A DNA stretch of 32,101 nt from JBBREP01 sp036501845. GTDB taxonomy: Bacteria > Actinomycetota > Acidimicrobiia > IMCC26256 > PALSA-610. The stretch is taken from contig DASXZO010000086.1 in the NCBI GenBank assembly GCA_036501845.1, positions 1-32,101 on the forward strand, in the 5' to 3' direction. The notes under the pieces are model-generated. The model had not been told where the DNA came from, did no database searches, and was given only the letters and a program-made list of their open reading frames with translations. Position numbers and translations under genes: made by a program. Numbering within the stretch: position 1 is the stretch's first letter; the number at the start of each line of letters is the position of its first letter. Of this stretch, positions 16,487-24,618 are shown in pieces.

Positions 16487-17541
16487 CGAGCCGCCTCGCG
16501 AACGGTCGCGTTGTAGCGGGAGTCGAACTCTTGCGCCGCGTCGAGCGTGCCCGGAATCTCGCCCGCCGCGGCGTAGAGACCGATCAAGGTCTTCTGTGGC
16601 CCGAGCAGCGGGCCAGGAAGTTGCAGGAAGCTCGCCCCGCCGGCCTCGGCCGCGAGCTTCTCGCCCTGTGCCGTGGTGAGGCCGTACTGCTGCACGTAGA
16701 ACTTCTGCACCCACACGTCGCGGTGCGCGTCGATCCACTTGTACGCGCGCACGAGGCGGCTCACGTATTCGCCGATCGCGGCGGCCTTCGCCGGGTTTGC
16801 GAGCGCCGCACTGCTCGCGACGAGGAAGCTCACCCGCAAGGTGATGTCGTTCGGCCGGTCGACCACGTGCGCGTCGGTGTGCTTGGCGAGGTAGGGGCTG
16901 TCGAGTGGCGGCACGAGGATCCCCGCGTCGGCCGAATGGCTCTCGAGCACTGACGCCACTTGCGTGACCGGCACATTCACGCTCTTGATGTCGTGGAGCG
17001 ACAAACCCGCGCTGTGCAAGCCGGTGAGCAACACGGCTTCCAGCGACGTGCCCTGCTGGTACGCGACGCGCTTGCCCTTGAGCTGCTTCCAGCTGGTGAT
17101 GTGCACGCCAGGCGCGGTGATGGGCTCCTGCAAGTCGTTGCGCGTGGCCCACGCGGCGACGCCGACCACGTTCTGGTGCGCGGCCTGGGCGATGATCAGC
17201 GGCGTGTCGGCCACGAAGCCGAGGTCGAGCGCGCCCGCGTGGAAGGCCTGCAGCATCGACGGGCCGCCTACGAAGGTGGCGTACTGCTGCTTGTAGGCGG
17301 TGGTGTTGGCGAGCCCGGCCGTGCGCAGCACGAGCTGCAACGAGTCGAGTTGGTCGCCGACCCGCAGCGTGGTGCCAGGTGGCACCGTGCGCGCCACGGT
17401 GGGCACGACGCCACCCGCACCGCCACCCACGCCCGCAGCGTGCTCCGACGTCGACGAACCGCAGGCCGCGGTGCCGGCGAGCGCGAGCGCGAGGAGCGGA
17501 ATGAGGGAGCGCCGGGCCGATGGCCTAAAACTGACTAACAT
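16483..17541 (-). CDS. ssuA: Sulfonate/taurine-type ABC transporter substrate-binding lipoprotein
   Basis: 352 residues with a lipoprotein signal: basic N-terminus, LIPLLALALAGTAAC, lipidated Cys27. The mature part carries features of the NMT1/SsuA-like fold, including LGFVADTPLIIAQAAH and ITSWKQLKGKRVAYQQGTS. It captures the sulfur compound outside the membrane and delivers it to the permease. The ATG at 17541 was preferred over 17547 because TACAAT lies seven bases upstream, matching a leaderless promoter. It is first in the four-gene chain, which is overlapping throughout. Confidence 0.85.
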   Translation of the reverse strand: MLVSFRPSARRSLIPLLALALAGTAACGSSTSEHAAGVGGGAGGVVPTVARTVPPGTTLRVGDQLDSLQLVLRTAGLANTTAYKQQYATFVGGPSMLQAFHAGALDLGFVADTPLIIAQAAHQNVVGVAAWATRNDLQEPITAPGVHITSWKQLKGKRVAYQQGTSLEAVLLTGLHSAGLSLHDIKSVNVPVTQVASVLESHSADAGILVPPLDSPYLAKHTDAHVVDRPNDITLRVSFLVASSAALANPAKAAAIGEYVSRLVRAYKWIDAHRDVWVQKFYVQQYGLTTAQGEKLAAEAGGASFLQLPGPLLGPQKTLIGLYAAAGEIPGTLDAAQEFDSRYNATVREAAR

Positions 17542-17576
17542 GATCATAATTGTAGAGTATCGACACCGAGACGCAA
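17542..17576 (-). promoter_or_regulatory. Promoter of the sulfonate uptake operon
   Basis: On the minus strand TTGCGT (17576-17571) and TACAAT (17554-17549) are 16 bases apart. TACAAT is seven bases from the ATG at 17541. This is the best-formed sigma-70-type promoter in the window and predicts a leaderless mRNA. TGATCA, a 6-base palindrome, overlaps the start. Confidence 0.6.
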
Positions 17577-17623
17577 CCCCCTCATTCGCGCAACCACCCG
17601 CGCGCCGCGTTGAAAGCGTTCGG

Positions 17624-17634
17624 TACGGTGGGTC
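17624..17634 (+). promoter_or_regulatory. Putative leaderless -10 of the VWA gene
   Basis: TACGGT at 17624-17629, then five bases, then ATG at 17635. The same hexamer precedes the first gene in the window. No ribosome site or good -35 is seen. Confidence 0.3.
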
Positions 17635-19647
17635 ATGGCTCGCTTCCGCTATTCGCGTTGGGACGGCACCCAGACCGGGTTCGACCTCGACGCGGACACG
17701 CTGCTCGGCGAGATGACCGACGACCTGCTGTACCACGGCGACCTCAACGCGGCGATGCGCCGGATGATGCAGCAGGGTTTCCAGGACCGCGACGGGCGCG
17801 ACCTGCAGGGTCTGCGCGAAATGCTCGACAAGCTGCGGTCGCGCCGCCAGGAGATGCTCGACCGTTACGACCCGAGCGGCGTGTTCGAAGAGATCAACCA
17901 GCGGCTCGACGACGTTCTCGACGCCGAGCGTGAAGGCATGGAGCGCCGGCGCGCCGAGGCTCGCGACTCGGGCGACGAACGGCGCGAACAAGTTGTCGAC
18001 GATCTCGCGCGTGAGCGCCGCGAGCAGCTCGACCAGTTACCGGGCGACCTCCCCAGTCGCGTGAGCGAGTTGCAGCAGTACGACTGGATGGACGACGACG
18101 CGCGCGCGCAGTTCGAGGAGTTGCTCGACGATCTGCGCAAGCAGTTGCTCGACAACATGTTCAACCAGATGAGCCAAGGGCTCAGCGAGATGTCACCCGA
18201 AGAGCTCCAGCGCACCAAGGACATGATGGGCGAGCTCAACCAGATGCTGCGCGACCGCGAAGAAGGCAACGAGCCCGATTTTGAAGGGTTCATGGACCGC
18301 TTCGGCGACATGTTCCCCGGCAACCCGCAGTCGCTCGATGAACTGCTCGAGCAGATGGCCGCCTCGATGGCCGCGATGTCGCGCCTGCTCAACTCGATGT
18401 CGCCGGAGCAGCGCGCCCAGCTCATGCAGCTCAGTGAGCAACTGCTCGACGACATGGACCTGCGTTGGCAGGTCGACGAGCTGGCCCGCAACCTGCAGCA
18501 GGCGTTCCCGCAGATGGGCTGGGGCCAGGGCATGAACTTCCGCGGCGACGAGCCCATGCCGCTGAACTCGATGACGGGCATGCTCGACCAGATCAGCGAC
18601 ATCGACACGCTCGAGCAGATGCTGCGCGGCGCCACCGACCCGGGCAAGCTCGCCGAAGTCGACCCCGACCAACTGCGCGATCTCCTCGGCGAGGACGCGG
18701 CCGCGTCGATGCGCGAACTGCAACGGCTCGCCAAGATGCTCGAAGAGGCTGGCCTCATCGAGCAGCGCGACGGCCGCTACGAGATGACGGCGAAGGGCAT
18801 CCGCAAGATCGGCCAGCGTGCGCTCGGCGATCTCTTCCAGCGCTTGCTCCAGGACCGCGCCGGTCGTCACCAGGTCGAGCCGAGCGGTGCCGGTCACGAG
18901 CGGGCCGACGAGACCAAGCCCTACGAGTTCGGCGATCCGTTCCACCTCGACGTGGGCCGCACCGTGCGCAATGCCGTGTTCCGCAACGCCACCGACGGGA
19001 TCTCGCGCGATGGCAGCGTGCGGCTGCACCCCGACGACTTCGAGGTGGAACGCACCGAGCTCGTCACCCGGTCGGCCACGGTGCTCTTGCTCGACGTGAG
19101 CCTCTCGATGGAGATGCGCGGCCGGTTCCTCGCGGCGAAGAAAGTCGCGATGGCGCTGCATTCGCTGATCAGCACGCAGTTCCCGCGCGACTACCTCGGG
19201 CTCGTGAGCTTCGGCCGGGTGGCACGCGAGGTGAAGCCGGCACGGCTCCCCGAGGCCACCTGGGACTTCGAGTGGGGCACGAACATGCAGCACGCGCTGA
19301 TGCTCGCCCGCACGATGCTCGCCGGTCAGAGCGGCCAGAAGCAGGTGATCATGATCACCGACGGCGAGCCGACGGCCCACATCCTTCCTGGTGGCGGCAC
19401 GTACTTCGACTATCCGCCCGACCCCGAGACGATCGAGCAGACCTTGCGTGAGGTGCAGCGCTGCACCAAGGAGAAGATCCGCATCAACACGTTCTGCCTC
19501 GAGGAGAGCTATTACCTGCGCGAGTTCGTCGAACGCATGATGCACATGAACCGTGGCCGCGCGTTCTTCACCACACCCGAGACGCTCGGCGACTACGTGC
19601 TCGTCGACTTCCTCGACCACAAGCGGAAACACCGACGAGCCAGTTGA
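17635..19647 (+). CDS. Von Willebrand A-domain protein, likely partner of the MoxR-like ATPase
   Basis: 670 residues. The C-terminal third is a VWA domain with the metal-binding MIDAS motif DVSLSM (around 486) and the later ITDGEPT loop. The long N-terminal part (about 50-400) is charged and helix-rich, with many Glu/Gln/Arg runs and EMLDRYDP and LNQMLRDREEG segments, suggesting coiled coils or a helical scaffold. Proteins of this build usually pair with MoxR/ChlI-type ATPases, here encoded at 11378. No signal peptide is present, so it is cytosolic. The complex's target is unknown. The ATG at 17635 is the first in frame. Confidence 0.78.
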   Translation: MARFRYSRWDGTQTGFDLDADTLLGEMTDDLLYHGDLNAAMRRMMQQGFQDRDGRDLQGLREMLDKLRSRRQEMLDRYDPSGVFEEINQRLDDVLDAEREGMERRRAEARDSGDERREQVVDDLARERREQLDQLPGDLPSRVSELQQYDWMDDDARAQFEELLDDLRKQLLDNMFNQMSQGLSEMSPEELQRTKDMMGELNQMLRDREEGNEPDFEGFMDRFGDMFPGNPQSLDELLEQMAASMAAMSRLLNSMSPEQRAQLMQLSEQLLDDMDLRWQVDELARNLQQAFPQMGWGQGMNFRGDEPMPLNSMTGMLDQISDIDTLEQMLRGATDPGKLAEVDPDQLRDLLGEDAAASMRELQRLAKMLEEAGLIEQRDGRYEMTAKGIRKIGQRALGDLFQRLLQDRAGRHQVEPSGAGHERADETKPYEFGDPFHLDVGRTVRNAVFRNATDGISRDGSVRLHPDDFEVERTELVTRSATVLLLDVSLSMEMRGRFLAAKKVAMALHSLISTQFPRDYLGLVSFGRVAREVKPARLPEATWDFEWGTNMQHALMLARTMLAGQSGQKQVIMITDGEPTAHILPGGGTYFDYPPDPETIEQTLREVQRCTKEKIRINTFCLEESYYLREFVERMMHMNRGRAFFTTPETLGDYVLVDFLDHKRKHRRAS

Positions 19648-19684
19648 CGTTGCAGGCTTGACGATGTTCTCCAGAAGGAAGCGG

Positions 19685-20089
19685 ATGATGGCCGACACGT
19701 ACGAAGCAGCCGAGACCGACGAGGAGTACCGCAACAAGCTCACGCCCGAGCAGTTCGCGGTCACCCGCAAGGCCGGCACCGAGCCGGCGTTCACCGGTGT
19801 CTACTGGGACTGTCACGACGCGGGGACCTACCGCTGCGTGTGCTGCGACGCGCCCCTGTTCGAGTCGGATCACAAGTTCGACTCGGGCACCGGCTGGCCG
19901 AGCTTCTGGCAGCCGGCCGAGGGCGCAGGCGTCGAGGAGCTCAGCGACCGCAGCCACGGGATGGTCCGCACCGAGGTCCGCTGCTCCAACTGCGGCGCCC
20001 ACCTCGGCCATCTGTTCCCCGACGGCCCCAATCCCACGGGCGACCGCTACTGCATCAACAGCGCCTCGCTGAAGCTCGACAAGAAGTAG
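19685..20089 (+). CDS. msrB: Peptide-methionine (R)-S-oxide reductase
   Basis: 134 residues. Reduces R-methionine sulfoxide in damaged proteins. Two zinc-binding CxxC pairs (51/54 and 100/103) and the catalytic cysteine in RYCINSASL (Cys123) are all present, along with GTGWPSF and HLGHLFPDGP. The ATG at 19685 follows AAGGA at a five-base spacing; the next ATG (19688) is possible. The gene begins 37 bases after the VWA gene ends and may share its transcript. Confidence 0.93.
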   Translation: MMADTYEAAETDEEYRNKLTPEQFAVTRKAGTEPAFTGVYWDCHDAGTYRCVCCDAPLFESDHKFDSGTGWPSFWQPAEGAGVEELSDRSHGMVRTEVRCSNCGAHLGHLFPDGPNPTGDRYCINSASLKLDKK

Positions 20090-20409
20090 CGCGGCGTTTG
20101 CATGTGCCTCCTGCGTCGGCACGGAGAGCTCACTGCGCACGCATCTCGCTCCTTCGTCGCACGCATCTCGCTCCTTCGTCGCTCCTGCGCTGCTCCGATC
20201 GCCGCGGCCTGATCGAGCGCAATAAGTGACTTACGCGCGCTGTTTGACCACGCTGCGCGCGTAAAGCACACAAAGTTGTGCTGGATTGTCGATCCCCCCT
20301 TGCGCATTCGCGCAATTCCAGCCAGTATGACACCGCTGTAATTCCATCGGCGACATTCGCGGGAACACCCGCGAAGTCCATGCCACACCCACCAGAAGGG
20401 GAGTAGCCG
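20090..20409. other. Intergenic msrB-whiB region rich in inverted repeats
   Basis: 320 bases without a credible gene. It holds a 22-base tandem repeat (20136-20179), then four perfect inverted repeats. TTACGCGCGC/GCGCGCGTAA is at 20231-20264 (10-bp arms, 14-base loop) and AGCACA/TGTGCT at 20265-20282. TTGCGC/GCGCAA is at 20300-20315. TTCGCGGG/CCCGCGAA is at 20356-20375 (8-bp arms, 4-base loop). The first could end msrB transcription, and the last would lie in the whiB 5' leader. TATGAC at 20326 may be a -10. AAGGGG (20396-20401) is the whiB ribosome site. Confidence 0.6.
20136..20179. repeat. 22-base tandem direct repeat
   Basis: Two adjacent identical copies, 20136-20157 and 20158-20179, each beginning CGCACGCATCTCG. 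The sequence just after them contains CGCTCCTGCGC, the reverse complement of GCGCAGGAGCG in the repeat-rich gap at 24933-24945. Confidence 0.85.
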
Positions 20410-20694
20410 ATGCGGGAACTCATACTGAGTGCACTCGACGACGCCGAAGACAAGGGCTGGCAAGAGCGCGCCAACTGCCTGGGTGTCGACCCCGACCTCT
20501 TCTTCCCCGAGCGGGGAGCGTCCACGAAGGAGGCGAAGGGGGTGTGCAACAGCTGTGAGGTCCGTATGGACTGCCTCGAGTACGCGCTGCGGCACGGCGA
20601 GAAGTTCGGGATCTGGGGTGGCATGTCGGAGCGTGAGCGCCGCCGTTTGCGCCGCCAGCGTGCCCTTGCCCGCCGGGCCAGCGCCTCGGCGTAA
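20410..20694 (+). CDS. WhiB-family iron-sulfur transcription regulator
   Basis: 94 residues. Four cysteines (23, 46, 49, 55) in the C-x-CxxC-x5-C layout bind a [4Fe-4S] cluster. GIWGG (67-71) is the family turn, and the basic ERERRRLRRQRA tail contacts DNA. WhiB proteins act through the primary sigma factor in response to redox or nitric oxide and occur only in actinobacteria and their phages. The start is supported by AAGGGGAG nearby. The leader upstream is unusually structured. Which WhiB subfamily it belongs to needs a tree. Confidence 0.92.
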   Translation: MRELILSALDDAEDKGWQERANCLGVDPDLFFPERGASTKEAKGVCNSCEVRMDCLEYALRHGEKFGIWGGMSERERRRLRRQRALARRASASA

Positions 20695-20701
20695 CCCGAT
20701 G

Positions 20702-20723
20702 CCGCGCCGCTAGGCCGGCGCGG
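20702..20723. terminator. Hairpin between convergent whiB and formimidoyltransferase genes
   Basis: CCGCGCCG-CTAGGC-CGGCGCGG forms a perfect 8-bp GC stem with a 6-base loop that includes the minus-strand stop codon. It is placed eight bases after the whiB stop. No T-run. Confidence 0.5.
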
Positions 20724-21585
20724 TCCGCTCGGCCACCCGCTGGGCGATCCGGGTCTCGACGGTCCTGTCCACGTCGATCCCGGCCCAGCGCAGGAACTGC
20801 ATCGAGCACCGGTCCATTTCGCGACCCGGGATCAGGCCGACGAGTTCCACGTCCTCGACGTCGGTGTCCTCGATCCGCGCCCGATCGCGCACCGCGAGCA
20901 CCGCGGCTTCGAGCCCCGTGGTCTCGAGGTCGACCAGGTTCATCGACACCTGCACGCGTTCGTCGTCGAGCTCGAAGGCGAGTGCGCGCACACCCGCCAA
21001 GCCGCCGTCGGACTCGCGCACGGCTCGGGCGATGCGGTTGCCGACCGCCATGTCGTGAGCCGCGAGCACGCAGTTCACCGCGATGAGCGACGGCCGCGCG
21101 CCCACTGCCGTCGCGCCGAGCAACGGGTGGGGCTCGGCCGGGCCGAAGTCGGGCGCGCTGATGCGAAATGCCCGCCGGCGAACGTCGGGGAGCGACACGT
21201 TGTTCGCCGCGGCCTCGTCGTAGAGGAAGCACGGCACCGAATGCTCCTCGGACCACCACTGGGCGAACGCGCGCGCCGCCTCGATGCAGTGCTCCATCTC
21301 GGCGCGCGTGGGGCCGAGGGCCACGAACGGCACCACGTCGAGGGCACCGAAGCGCGGGTGCACGCCTTCGTGGTCGTGCACGCGCACGAGGCGGGCCACC
21401 GCCCGCGCCAGGCTGCGCGCCGCGTCCTCGGCGTCGCCCGGCCCGGGCCCGGCCAGGGTGAACACGCTGCGGTGATGGTCGTTGTCGAAGTGGCGGTCGA
21501 GCAGCGACAGCCCACACGCGTCGGCCAGCTCGTCGAGCACCTTCTCGTTGCGTCCTTCGGACACGTTGGGCACACACTCGAGCAC
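20710..21585 (-). CDS. Glutamate formimidoyltransferase (formiminotransferase)
   Basis: 291 residues matching the formiminotransferase half of FTCD. LECVPNVSEGRN is the family N-terminus, and VHDHEGVHPRFGALDVVPFV holds the conserved active-site histidines. It moves a formimino group between glutamate and tetrahydrofolate, in histidine breakdown or folate supply. No cyclodeaminase domain is fused, and no other histidine-use genes are nearby, so the pathway is uncertain. The GTG start at 21585 is preceded by TATCCT six bases away, a leaderless pattern. Confidence 0.87.
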   Translation of the reverse strand: MLECVPNVSEGRNEKVLDELADACGLSLLDRHFDNDHHRSVFTLAGPGPGDAEDAARSLARAVARLVRVHDHEGVHPRFGALDVVPFVALGPTRAEMEHCIEAARAFAQWWSEEHSVPCFLYDEAAANNVSLPDVRRRAFRISAPDFGPAEPHPLLGATAVGARPSLIAVNCVLAAHDMAVGNRIARAVRESDGGLAGVRALAFELDDERVQVSMNLVDLETTGLEAAVLAVRDRARIEDTDVEDVELVGLIPGREMDRCSMQFLRWAGIDVDRTVETRIAQRVAERTAPA

Positions 21586-21591
21586 GGCCGC

Positions 21592-21597
21592 AGGATA
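21592..21597 (-). promoter_or_regulatory. Putative leaderless -10 of the formimidoyltransferase gene
   Basis: TATCCT on the minus strand, six bases before the GTG start at 21585. Confidence 0.35.
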
Positions 21598-21642
21598 GAG
21601 GCGATCCGCGCTCGCCGGGTCTCCTCGACCCGCACTGTCCTT

Positions 21643-21648
21643 TAGCGT
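21643..21648 (+). promoter_or_regulatory. Putative leaderless -10 of the LLM oxidoreductase gene
   Basis: TAGCGT, then seven bases, then GTG at 21656. This spacing decides between the two in-frame GTG codons (21647 and 21656). Confidence 0.35.
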
Positions 21649-21655
21649 GCGCCGC

Positions 21656-22663
21656 GTGCGGATCGGTCTCGCCCTACCTCATTACGACTGCTCGACGCCC
21701 GGCGTGAACCCCACATCGCTCGACACGGTGCTCGACGTCGCCCGGCGCGCCGAGGGTTGGGGTTACGACTCGGTGTGGGTGTCGGACCATCTCACGTGGG
21801 ACCTGCGCAAGTACGGCGGTGACGACACGATCTACGGCGTCACCGAGGCGCTCGGCACGCTCGCTGCGCTCGCGTCGGGCACCGAACGCGTACGCATCGG
21901 TTCGCTCGTGCTGTGCGAGGCCCTGCGTCATCCCGCGGTGCTGGCGAAGGCGCTGGCCACGATCGATCGAGTGAGCAACGGGCGCCTCGATGTGGGGCTC
22001 GGCGCGGGCTGGTACGAACCCGACTACGACGCGATCGGAATGACGATGCCGCCGCCGGGCGCGCGCATCACGCGGCTCGGCGAATACGCCGCCATCGTGC
22101 AAGCCATGCTCGACGGCACCACCGGTCCGGTCGAACACCACGGCGACGAGTACGACGTTCGTGGTGCCCGCAACGATCCGCCCGCGGTGCAGCAACCGGT
22201 GCCGGTGTTCCTCGGCGGCAAGGGCGACCGCTTGCTCGCAACGGTGGCGCGCCTCGGGAGCGGTTGGAACACGTGCTGGGCGTGGACCGCCGATGCGTAC
22301 CGCGAGCGGCTCGCTGCGCTCGAGCGCGCGTGCGAGCGCGTCGATCGTGATCCGTCCACGATCTCGCGCTCGCTCGGTCTCTACACGTTGTGTGGAGAAG
22401 ACGAGCGCGACGTGCGGCGGCGCTTCGAACGCCTCGTCGCGTCGTCGCCGTCGGGTGTGCTCGACGGTGTGGCGCTCGACGATTTCCGCCGCGGTCGGCT
22501 CGTGGGCACGGTCGACCAGATCACCGAGCAGCTCGCGGAGTGGGCCGAGCTCGGCGTGGACACCATCGTCGCAGGGTTCGGTGCAGTGCCGTTCCAGCTC
22601 GCGGCGCTCGACGACGCGGAACTGTTCGCGTCGGTCAGCGCGAGGGGCGCGAGTGGACGCTAG
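21656..22663 (+). CDS. LLM-class (luciferase-like, probably F420-dependent) oxidoreductase
   Basis: 335 residues with the (beta/alpha)8 luciferase-like fold. Segments seen are RIGLALPHYD at the N-terminus, WVSDHLTWD, RIGSLVLCEALRHPAVLAKA, TIDRVSNGRLDVGLGAGWYE and PVFLGGKGDRLL. The family uses F420 or FMN. The TIDRVSNGRLDVGLGAGW block and the actinobacterial setting favour F420, by inference. The substrate is unknown. I took the GTG at 21656 because MRIGLALPHYD is the usual beginning and a -10 lies seven bases upstream. Confidence 0.82.
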   Translation: MRIGLALPHYDCSTPGVNPTSLDTVLDVARRAEGWGYDSVWVSDHLTWDLRKYGGDDTIYGVTEALGTLAALASGTERVRIGSLVLCEALRHPAVLAKALATIDRVSNGRLDVGLGAGWYEPDYDAIGMTMPPPGARITRLGEYAAIVQAMLDGTTGPVEHHGDEYDVRGARNDPPAVQQPVPVFLGGKGDRLLATVARLGSGWNTCWAWTADAYRERLAALERACERVDRDPSTISRSLGLYTLCGEDERDVRRRFERLVASSPSGVLDGVALDDFRRGRLVGTVDQITEQLAEWAELGVDTIVAGFGAVPFQLAALDDAELFASVSARGASGR

Positions 22664-22675
22664 AAACGGCGCGGA

Positions 22676-22972
22676 TTACGAGGTCGTGAGCGTGACGCCA
22701 CGACGGCGACGCAGGATGCGGCGGCGCTCACGTTCCGACGCGCCACCCCACACGCCGTGCTCGATGCGGTACTCGAGCGCGTACTCGAGGCACTCGGCCC
22801 GCACCGGGCAGTCGTCGCACACACGTCGGGCGCGATCGACACCGAGACCGTCGGACGGGAAGAACTCCGAGGGGTCGATGCCGCGGCATTTTGCGTCGCG
22901 CATCCATGTGAACTCGGCCGCCGTCGGGTCGAGGTGCGCTTCGAGCGGGTTGTCGCTGGGGAACGATTCCAT
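22676..22972 (-). CDS. WhiB-family iron-sulfur transcription regulator (second copy)
   Basis: 98 residues from the ATG at 22972, chosen because GGAAGG stands seven bases upstream; an in-frame TTG at 22987 is less likely. Cysteines 29, 52, 55 and 61 form the cluster site, GVWGG (73-77) is the turn, and ERERRRILRRRRG is the basic tail. It shares the CLEYAL and WGG-SERERRR segments with the WhiB at 20410, but its N-terminus (PTAAEFTWMRDAKCRGID) differs, so the two are separate subfamily members. It is convergent with the LLM gene (12-base gap) and divergent from the protease. Confidence 0.92.
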   Translation of the reverse strand: MESFPSDNPLEAHLDPTAAEFTWMRDAKCRGIDPSEFFPSDGLGVDRARRVCDDCPVRAECLEYALEYRIEHGVWGGASERERRRILRRRRGVTLTTS

Positions 22973-23142
22973 AGTTACGCCTTCCAACGCTGGATACGCA
23001 CTGATGGTTCCCGCAGTTCACCATTTGCCCATGTCGCAGCAATCATGCGCACTCAGTCAGCTCTCAGACGTCGCGGTAGCCAATTTGGTTGCACCCCGTA
23101 TTCGTGTTCATCCTGCCTGGTGGACGAGCCGAGGAACCTGTG

Positions 23143-24567
23143 ATGGATGACGACGCCGCTCCGCCCGAGGGCGCCGGTGCGAGCGGTGCCGGCGACGACG
23201 CTGTGCCGCCCACTGTGCGCCCGAGATGGTCGGGCATTGCCGGCGATGTACCCACGTCCCCCGAGGGGCACACGGACGCGGACGACGAACCCCAAGGCGG
23301 GTCCACCTGGACGGGCCAGCCCGCCGAGTCGTCTGAGTCGATCGAACCAGACGAATCAGATGCACCGACCGAGCCGGTCGAGCCGGTAGTGACGCCGTGG
23401 TGGTCGTCGGCGGGAACCACGAACGCCGCGGGCACGCCACCGCGCACGGCGGCACCGCTGCCGGCACCGTCGAGCTCGCGGCCGTCGGGAACGACACGCC
23501 CGGTCTTGCTCGCCGCGCTTGTGGGCGCGCTCGTCGCGGCGCTTGTGACGGGTGGGCTGTTCGTCGCGTTCCGCAACGACAACAACACGTCGTCCACTGA
23601 CACCACCACGCCGCTCGCCATCACGGGCGGCAACGCGCACGACGTGGCACCGCTGTCCAACGGCTCGTCGGCGATGAATATCCCGGCTGTGCTCGCGCGG
23701 GTCCAGCCCGCGGTGGTGCGCATCTCGATCACCACGTCCGACGGCGCGGCTGCGGGCACCGGCATCGTGATCGACCCGAATGGAACGATCGTCACCAACG
23801 CGCACGTGGTGGCCGGCGCCACGAGCATCCGTGTGCAACTGCCCGACGGCGATGTCGCAACGGGCAAGGCGAAGGGTGTCGACCCCACTCACGATCTCGC
23901 GGTGATCACGATCCCGCGCCACAATCTCGCCAGCGCGGTGCTCGGCGACTCCGATGCGCTCGCCGTGGGTGATCCCGTGATCGCAGTGGGCAACGCGCTC
24001 GACCTCGGCATCTCGGTGACCACCGGCATCGTGTCGGCGATCGACCGCGATGTTCCCGAGGAGAACGGCAACACGTTGCTCGGAGCGCTGCAGACCGACG
24101 CCGCGATCAACCCGGGGAACTCGGGCGGCCCGCTCGTGAACGCGCAGGGGCAAGTGATCGGTATCAACACTGCGATCGCGCCGCCCACCGACGCCGCCAA
24201 CGTGGGTTTCGCCATTGCGATCTCGGCGGCGAAGCCGATCATCACCGATCTCGCCGACGGCCGCGCGCCGAAGGACGCGCTCCTCGGAGTGACGAGCCAG
24301 GACGTCACTCCGCAGATCGTCACCCAGCACCACCTCAAGGTCGATTCCGGCGCGTACGTCGACCAGGTCCAGCCGTCGTCCGCGGCGGCCAAGGCCGGGA
24401 TCAAGACCGGCGACGTGATCGTGTCGCTCGACGACCGCACCATCACCTCGACCGAAGAGATGCGGCGCTACATCCGGCGCAACCGCCCCGGCGACAAGGT
24501 GAAAGTGGTGTTCGTGCTCCCCAACGACAGCCGCAAGACGGCCACGGTCACGCTCGGCTCGCAATAG
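23143..24567 (+). CDS. HtrA/DegP-like membrane-anchored serine protease with PDZ domain
   Basis: 474 residues. An acidic, proline-rich cytoplasmic tail (1-118) leads into one transmembrane helix (about 120-143). The trypsin-like domain has the triad His221 (TNAHVV), Asp251 (THDLAV) and Ser327 (GNSGGP). A PDZ domain fills about 385-470 (GAYVDQVQPSSAAAKAGI, then GDVIVSLDD). It faces the outside and likely degrades or senses damaged envelope proteins. The ATG at 23143 follows GAGGA at a good distance; GTG 23140 is close, and the upstream TTG at 23089 seems too early. Confidence 0.9.
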   Translation: MDDDAAPPEGAGASGAGDDAVPPTVRPRWSGIAGDVPTSPEGHTDADDEPQGGSTWTGQPAESSESIEPDESDAPTEPVEPVVTPWWSSAGTTNAAGTPPRTAAPLPAPSSSRPSGTTRPVLLAALVGALVAALVTGGLFVAFRNDNNTSSTDTTTPLAITGGNAHDVAPLSNGSSAMNIPAVLARVQPAVVRISITTSDGAAAGTGIVIDPNGTIVTNAHVVAGATSIRVQLPDGDVATGKAKGVDPTHDLAVITIPRHNLASAVLGDSDALAVGDPVIAVGNALDLGISVTTGIVSAIDRDVPEENGNTLLGALQTDAAINPGNSGGPLVNAQGQVIGINTAIAPPTDAANVGFAIAISAAKPIITDLADGRAPKDALLGVTSQDVTPQIVTQHHLKVDSGAYVDQVQPSSAAAKAGIKTGDVIVSLDDRTITSTEEMRRYIRRNRPGDKVKVVFVLPNDSRKTATVTLGSQ

Positions 24568-24579
24568 AAGGGAAGCGGG

Positions 24580-24590
24580 TTCGGACCGAA
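24580..24590. promoter_or_regulatory. Short palindrome upstream of the small unknown gene
   Basis: TTCGG-A-CCGAA, an 11-base palindrome, 16 bases upstream of the TACACT -10. It could be an operator; it is short enough to be chance. Confidence 0.2.
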
Positions 24591-24605
24591 TCGAGCAGGT
24601 GGCCG

Positions 24606-24618
24606 TACACTCGGCCCC
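24606..24618 (+). promoter_or_regulatory. Putative leaderless -10 of the small unknown gene
   Basis: TACACT (24606-24611), seven bases, then ATG at 24619. The 13-base block GGCCGTACACTCG is identical to that before the short ORF at 11346. Confidence 0.45.
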
